DNA from: Nitrospinota bacterium | GTDB taxonomy: Bacteria > JADFOP01 > DATKYB01 | Assembly: GCA_035528715.1 (NCBI GenBank) | Contig: DATKYB010000040.1 | Location: 1-34,550, forward strand | Reading direction: 5' to 3' | DNA: 34,550 nt | Shown here: in pieces, positions 31,322-34,550 of the stretch | Layout of the letters: each line of letters begins with the position of its first letter | How positions within the stretch are numbered: the first letter of the stretch is position 1 | Translations under genes and position numbers: made by a program | The notes under the pieces: generated by a model | The model's database searches: none | The model's input: only the letters and a program-made list of their open reading frames with translations | What the model was told of the DNA's origin: nothing

Positions 31322-34006
31322 CTAACCTTGATAAGCTTCAAGCTCTTTCTTAAGGCTCAGAACCTCTTCTCTCAATCCTATGCTTATGGCCTCATAATCT
31401 TCAGCACTACTATTGATTTTTAATCCCTTCTCTTTGAGTTCCCCAAAAAGATAATACCGGCCGAAGATGACTTTTACAGGATAGGGTTTTGGAAACCATG
31501 AACCGCGCTTCAAAGCTTGATTTGTTCCACTGATATAGGCAGGAACAACTTTCACTCCTAATTCTTTTGCTAAGATAGCAGCACCTTTTTTAAATTCCTT
31601 AATCTCACCACTAATACTTCTTGCACCCTCGGGAAAGATACAGAGAATTTTTCCGTTTTTTAGCACAAAAGAGGATAATTGCATTGTTTCTACTAGATTC
31701 TTTGATGGGCTTAGAGGAATGACTTTTATTAGCTTAATTAAGTTCCTGATGACTGGAAGCTCAAAATATTCGCGAAAGCTTATAAAGAAGAAATGATATC
31801 TTAGAGACAAAGGTAGAGAACTGAAAAGGACAAATCCATCAAGATAACTTGTATGGTTAGGACAAATAATAATCGCATCCTTCAGAAGATTCTCTCTGCC
31901 GTAAACTTTTAGTCTAAAGAATAACTTAAAAGGAGGATCAAAAATTAGAGAAGCAAATAGCGTAAAGAACCATCCTGTTCTACTTACAATAATAGTGATT
32001 TTATCGAGTAAGTGTTGAGGAGGTTTTGAACTGATAATAGATTCCCACGAACGTTTTTCTACCTTCAGTTGTTTTTTGTCTTCTTGAGATTCCTCTTCAA
32101 TATAATTTATCAGTTCAAAGACCGTCGATAATTTCATAAATTCCTCTTCCTTGGAATCAATAGTAAATTTTTCTTCTAATGTTGCCATTAGCTCTACTCT
32201 TCCCAAGGAGTCGATACCGAGATCGAGTTCTATATGGTCATTTAAGGATATGCCTCTCTCGCCCGTTTTCTTTAAGAGAATATCAATTACTTTTCTTCCC
32301 GTTTCAGATAAATTTTCTTCAATTAATGGTTTCTTTTTTTCAATTCCTTTCAGAAATCTCTCTTCATATATCTTCTTGACCTCATGTCTTTTTATTTTGC
32401 CTAAGCGTGTTTTTGGTAGTTCTTCATTGAGCAGAAAGAAACCTTTGATTCTCTTATGTGGCGAGAGCCTTTCTGAGAAATATTCCAAATCCCACTTTAC
32501 TCTGCCTTGAATATTCGGCTCACCAATTTCTCTCAAATAAGTAAGATCCGGGACAATAACAGCAACTAATTTTTCTTGTTTAGAATCGGGCAGCACACAA
32601 ATTTCTTTTACAGATGGCGCTTGCTGATAATATTTTTCCACTTCATCCGCAGAAATATTCTTTCCGGAACTTAGAACAATGATTTCTTTCAATCTTTCCT
32701 TTATAAAAAGATACCCTTCGCTATCCAGGTATCCGAGATCTCCGCTGTAAAACCACCCGTTTTTAATAGTTTCTTGGGTTTCTCTTTCGTTTTTGTAATA
32801 ACCTTTCATGACATTGGAACCTTTAATCAGTATCTGACCAACCTCCTTCTCGTCTGGGTTCAGAATCTTTATATTAACATCAGGAAGTACTTTGCCTACA
32901 GAACCTATTTTGGGTCTTTTCGGCAAATTTATGCTCACAACTGGTGCTGTTTCAGTAAGGCCATAACCTTCGAGGATTTTGAATCCTAATTTAAAGTAAC
33001 TCCTTGCAAGCTCCTCGTCTAATTTAGCCCCTCCTGAGACAAAATATCGAAACTTTGAACCCATAGCGGATCGGAATTTAGATAAAAGAGGTTTTGCTGG
33101 ATTCATCCCCGTTCTTTCTGAAAACATCCATGAGAGATTTAAAATGAAACGAAAAAATATTCTAAAGAAAAGTGGAATCTTTTCGAGTTTTTTTTCAATT
33201 CCGCTGTAAAAGAGCTGAAGAACTTGAGGCGTAACAGCTAAGATGGTTATTTCTTCTTCCCTGAGACACTTTAGAATCACTTCCGGTTTAAGAGTCTTTA
33301 TATAGGTAATCCTTGCTTGGGAAAAAAGAGGGACAATCAATGTTGCTATAAAAGGAAATGAATGGTGTAGGGGAAGGATAGAAAGGAAATTATCAGAAAG
33401 CCTGGCTATATTAAGCTTTGAAATACTTGAAAAGTTCGAGAAGAAATTTTTATGCGTAAGCATAACTCCTTTAGGAAGTCCAGTAGTGCCTGATGTAAAG
33501 ATAATGGAAGCCAGATCTTCGGGTTCTATACGGGGCAAGCTTATATGACTTGATGGTGCTTTTAAAATTTCAGAAAAACCAATTGATTTCTCAAAAGAGT
33601 CATGTTTTTTATTGATGATAACAATCTTTTGTAAAAAATTAAGATCCTTAAAGTCTTCTAAGCACAGCTTTTCGGATGCAAATATGATCTTGGTTTGAGT
33701 TTGTTCTAAAAAATATTTGATTTCTTTGGTGCCCAGTTCAAAATCTAGAGGGATTGCGATGGCTCCGGAAAATAGAAGCCCAAAGTAACATATGCACCAT
33801 TCCGGGCAGTTCTCTAAAGCAATAGCAATCCTATCCCCTTTTTGGATTCCCTGCATGCAAAGCCAGTTAGCAACCTTCAATGATGAATTGTAGATCTGTC
33901 CATAGGTTAGCTTATGAATCGTATCATCTTCTTTCATTACTATGGATACTCTATCAGAAGAGTCTTTGGCAATCTCTTCAAATTTAGCTGTTAAAGTTGA
34001 AATCAT
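31322..34006 (-). CDS. Fused acyl-adenylating enzyme / carrier domain / PlsC acyltransferase
   Basis: An 894-residue three-part protein. Residues 1-~550 form an AMP-forming fatty acyl ligase: P-loop FTSGTTGLPKG (170-180), GYGLTETAP (347-355), YSGDLGYLDSEGYLF (420-434), KERLKEII (437-443) and C-terminal Lys537 (RLGKIKR). Residues ~565-640 form an acyl-carrier domain with the phosphopantetheine Ser600 in LGIDSLGRVE. Residues ~700-860 form a PlsC/1-acylglycerol-phosphate acyltransferase domain with PNHTSYLD (His718, Asp723) and FPEGARS (791-797). It probably activates a free fatty acid, loads it on its own carrier, and passes it to a glycerolipid or related acceptor, in the spirit of Aas but in a different domain order. 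It is convergent with lipB across 30 bases. Confidence 0.9.
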   Translation of the reverse strand: MISTLTAKFEEIAKDSSDRVSIVMKEDDTIHKLTYGQIYNSSLKVANWLCMQGIQKGDRIAIALENCPEWCICYFGLLFSGAIAIPLDFELGTKEIKYFLEQTQTKIIFASEKLCLEDFKDLNFLQKIVIINKKHDSFEKSIGFSEILKAPSSHISLPRIEPEDLASIIFTSGTTGLPKGVMLTHKNFFSNFSSISKLNIARLSDNFLSILPLHHSFPFIATLIVPLFSQARITYIKTLKPEVILKCLREEEITILAVTPQVLQLFYSGIEKKLEKIPLFFRIFFRFILNLSWMFSERTGMNPAKPLLSKFRSAMGSKFRYFVSGGAKLDEELARSYFKLGFKILEGYGLTETAPVVSINLPKRPKIGSVGKVLPDVNIKILNPDEKEVGQILIKGSNVMKGYYKNERETQETIKNGWFYSGDLGYLDSEGYLFIKERLKEIIVLSSGKNISADEVEKYYQQAPSVKEICVLPDSKQEKLVAVIVPDLTYLREIGEPNIQGRVKWDLEYFSERLSPHKRIKGFFLLNEELPKTRLGKIKRHEVKKIYEERFLKGIEKKKPLIEENLSETGRKVIDILLKKTGERGISLNDHIELDLGIDSLGRVELMATLEEKFTIDSKEEEFMKLSTVFELINYIEEESQEDKKQLKVEKRSWESIISSKPPQHLLDKITIIVSRTGWFFTLFASLIFDPPFKLFFRLKVYGRENLLKDAIIICPNHTSYLDGFVLFSSLPLSLRYHFFFISFREYFELPVIRNLIKLIKVIPLSPSKNLVETMQLSSFVLKNGKILCIFPEGARSISGEIKEFKKGAAILAKELGVKVVPAYISGTNQALKRGSWFPKPYPVKVIFGRYYLFGELKEKGLKINSSAEDYEAISIGLREEVLSLKKELEAYQG

Positions 34007-34077
34007 TAATCTATATTCCTTATTAATTTTTCTGCAATTCTAGTATTAAGTTTTAATTTCTTCCCCTTATTTTATTC

Positions 34078-34550
34078 TTATCTTGCATCCTTATAGTGTT
34101 TAGTAAGTTTTTCAGGTGATACTTTTAAAAAAATATACAAAATAGCTACTATCCAATCCCTCAGTGTTGTGTAAATGAGCCCCTCTTTTAACCACCTTCG
34201 TGGAGATGCCTTGATGGGTGTTCTTAGAAATACAATCTTTCCTATTTTTTTCAGTCTCCTTGATATTTCGATATCTTCCATAAGGGGTATATCAGCAAAT
34301 CCGCCTATCTGCTCAAAGAGCTCTTTTCTTATAAAGAGGCCCTGATCGCCATAGGGGATCCTGGTTATCCGTGATCTCAGATTTGCAACCTTCTCTATAA
34401 TTCTAAAACGAAATGAGGGATGTTCAATGTTTAAAAAGAATGCTCCTGCTGAAACTTGTTTATCATTAAGTCTTTCTCTTATTAGCTCAAACCCATCTTT
34501 TGGTAGGAGACAATCAGCATGAAGAAAAAGGAGTATGTTGCCATTGGCTT
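34078..34550 (-). CDS. Family 2 glycosyltransferase, N-terminus outside window
   Basis: The frame is open to the window edge, so the 5' end (N-terminus) is missing; about 157 residues are visible. Read on the minus strand it begins ANGNILLFLHADCLLP, the Asp-containing metal/nucleotide-sugar loop of GT2 enzymes (HAD in place of D-x-D). It continues through IPYGDQGLFIRKELFEQIGG and IPLMEDIEISRRLKKIGK (the acceptor and catalytic ED-type block), with a hydrophobic C-terminal segment (DWIVAILYIFLKV). This arrangement matches the rSAM/selenodomain-associated GT2 subfamily (TIGR04283-like). The first in-frame ATG at 34281 lies inside the conserved block and is not the true start. It lies 71 bases downstream of the ligase-PlsC gene's start end, same strand, so may precede it in one transcript. 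Confidence 0.85.
   Translation of the reverse strand, partial: ANGNILLFLHADCLLPKDGFELIRERLNDKQVSAGAFFLNIEHPSFRFRIIEKVANLRSRITRIPYGDQGLFIRKELFEQIGGFADIPLMEDIEISRRLKKIGKIVFLRTPIKASPRRWLKEGLIYTTLRDWIVAILYIFLKVSPEKLTKHYKDAR

Noticed and set aside
34078-34281. Stand-alone 67-residue protein
   Set aside because: The upstream in-frame sequence to the window edge encodes clear glycosyltransferase motifs, so this is only the C-terminal end of a longer gene.
1-34550. CRISPR arrays, tRNA or rRNA genes, integrases, transposases
   Set aside because: Read for regular direct repeats, tRNA-like ends and recombinase motifs; none found. The only repeats are the palindromic element near 3567 and its direct repeat.

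Overview
The window looks like a chromosomal segment from an uncultivated Gram-negative-type bacterium with moderately AT-rich DNA. The proteins suggest respiratory, amino-acid- or organic-acid-oxidising metabolism: complex I with NADH-oxidising NuoEFG subunits, mitochondrial-type pyruvate dehydrogenase, isocitrate dehydrogenase and aspartase. Affinity to deltaproteobacterial, Nitrospirota-like or related candidate phyla is a guess; no marker here fixes the taxon. TTG start codons with strong Shine-Dalgarno sequences recur (nuoC, both subunits of the second E1, and probably the M24 peptidase).

Region 1 (1-3325) is visibly more AT-rich than the rest and holds four co-oriented accessory genes: the C-terminal end of an unidentified protein, a 430-residue protein built almost entirely of helix-turn-helix-like modules plus a homing-endonuclease-associated repeat, an FRG-domain protein, and an HNH nuclease with a C-terminal zinc ribbon. 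This is the most likely place for an undescribed (defence or mobile) system. A gene-free stretch of 316 bases follows (3326-3641), with a perfect 12-bp palindrome and an 18-base imperfect direct repeat, resembling a REP/MITE-type element at the island-core boundary.

Region 2 (3642-11953) is housekeeping and redox: a DCC thiol-disulfide protein, cysK with an SDR reductase and an M16 peptidase in one run, an M24 peptidase, a rubrerythrin-like diiron protein, a ZIP metal transporter, and an alcohol-dehydrogenase-like protein with thioredoxin reductase behind a good sigma70-type promoter.

Region 3 (12015-19934) is a complex I operon, nuoABCDEFGHI, preceded by a 58-residue zinc-ribbon gene. The membrane antiporter genes nuoJKLMN are not here. 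NuoG is short and NuoD carries an extra segment.

Region 4 (19943-31291) runs straight on from nuoI: aspartase/fumarase-family lyase, pyruvate dehydrogenase E1alpha-E1beta-E2, lipoamide dehydrogenase (E3), a second E2 of the 2-oxoglutarate/branched-chain type, NAD-type isocitrate dehydrogenase, a C2HC zinc-finger mini-protein, a second E1alpha-E1beta pair of branched-chain type, and lipB, which starts lipoylation of the E2 subunits. Together they form two 2-oxoacid dehydrogenase complexes sharing one E3; their NADH could feed the adjacent complex I.

Region 5 (31322-34550, minus strand) is convergent to this block: a fused acyl-adenylating enzyme/carrier domain/PlsC acyltransferase, then a family 2 glycosyltransferase cut by the window edge. 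No rRNA, tRNA, CRISPR array, transposase or integrase was recognised.
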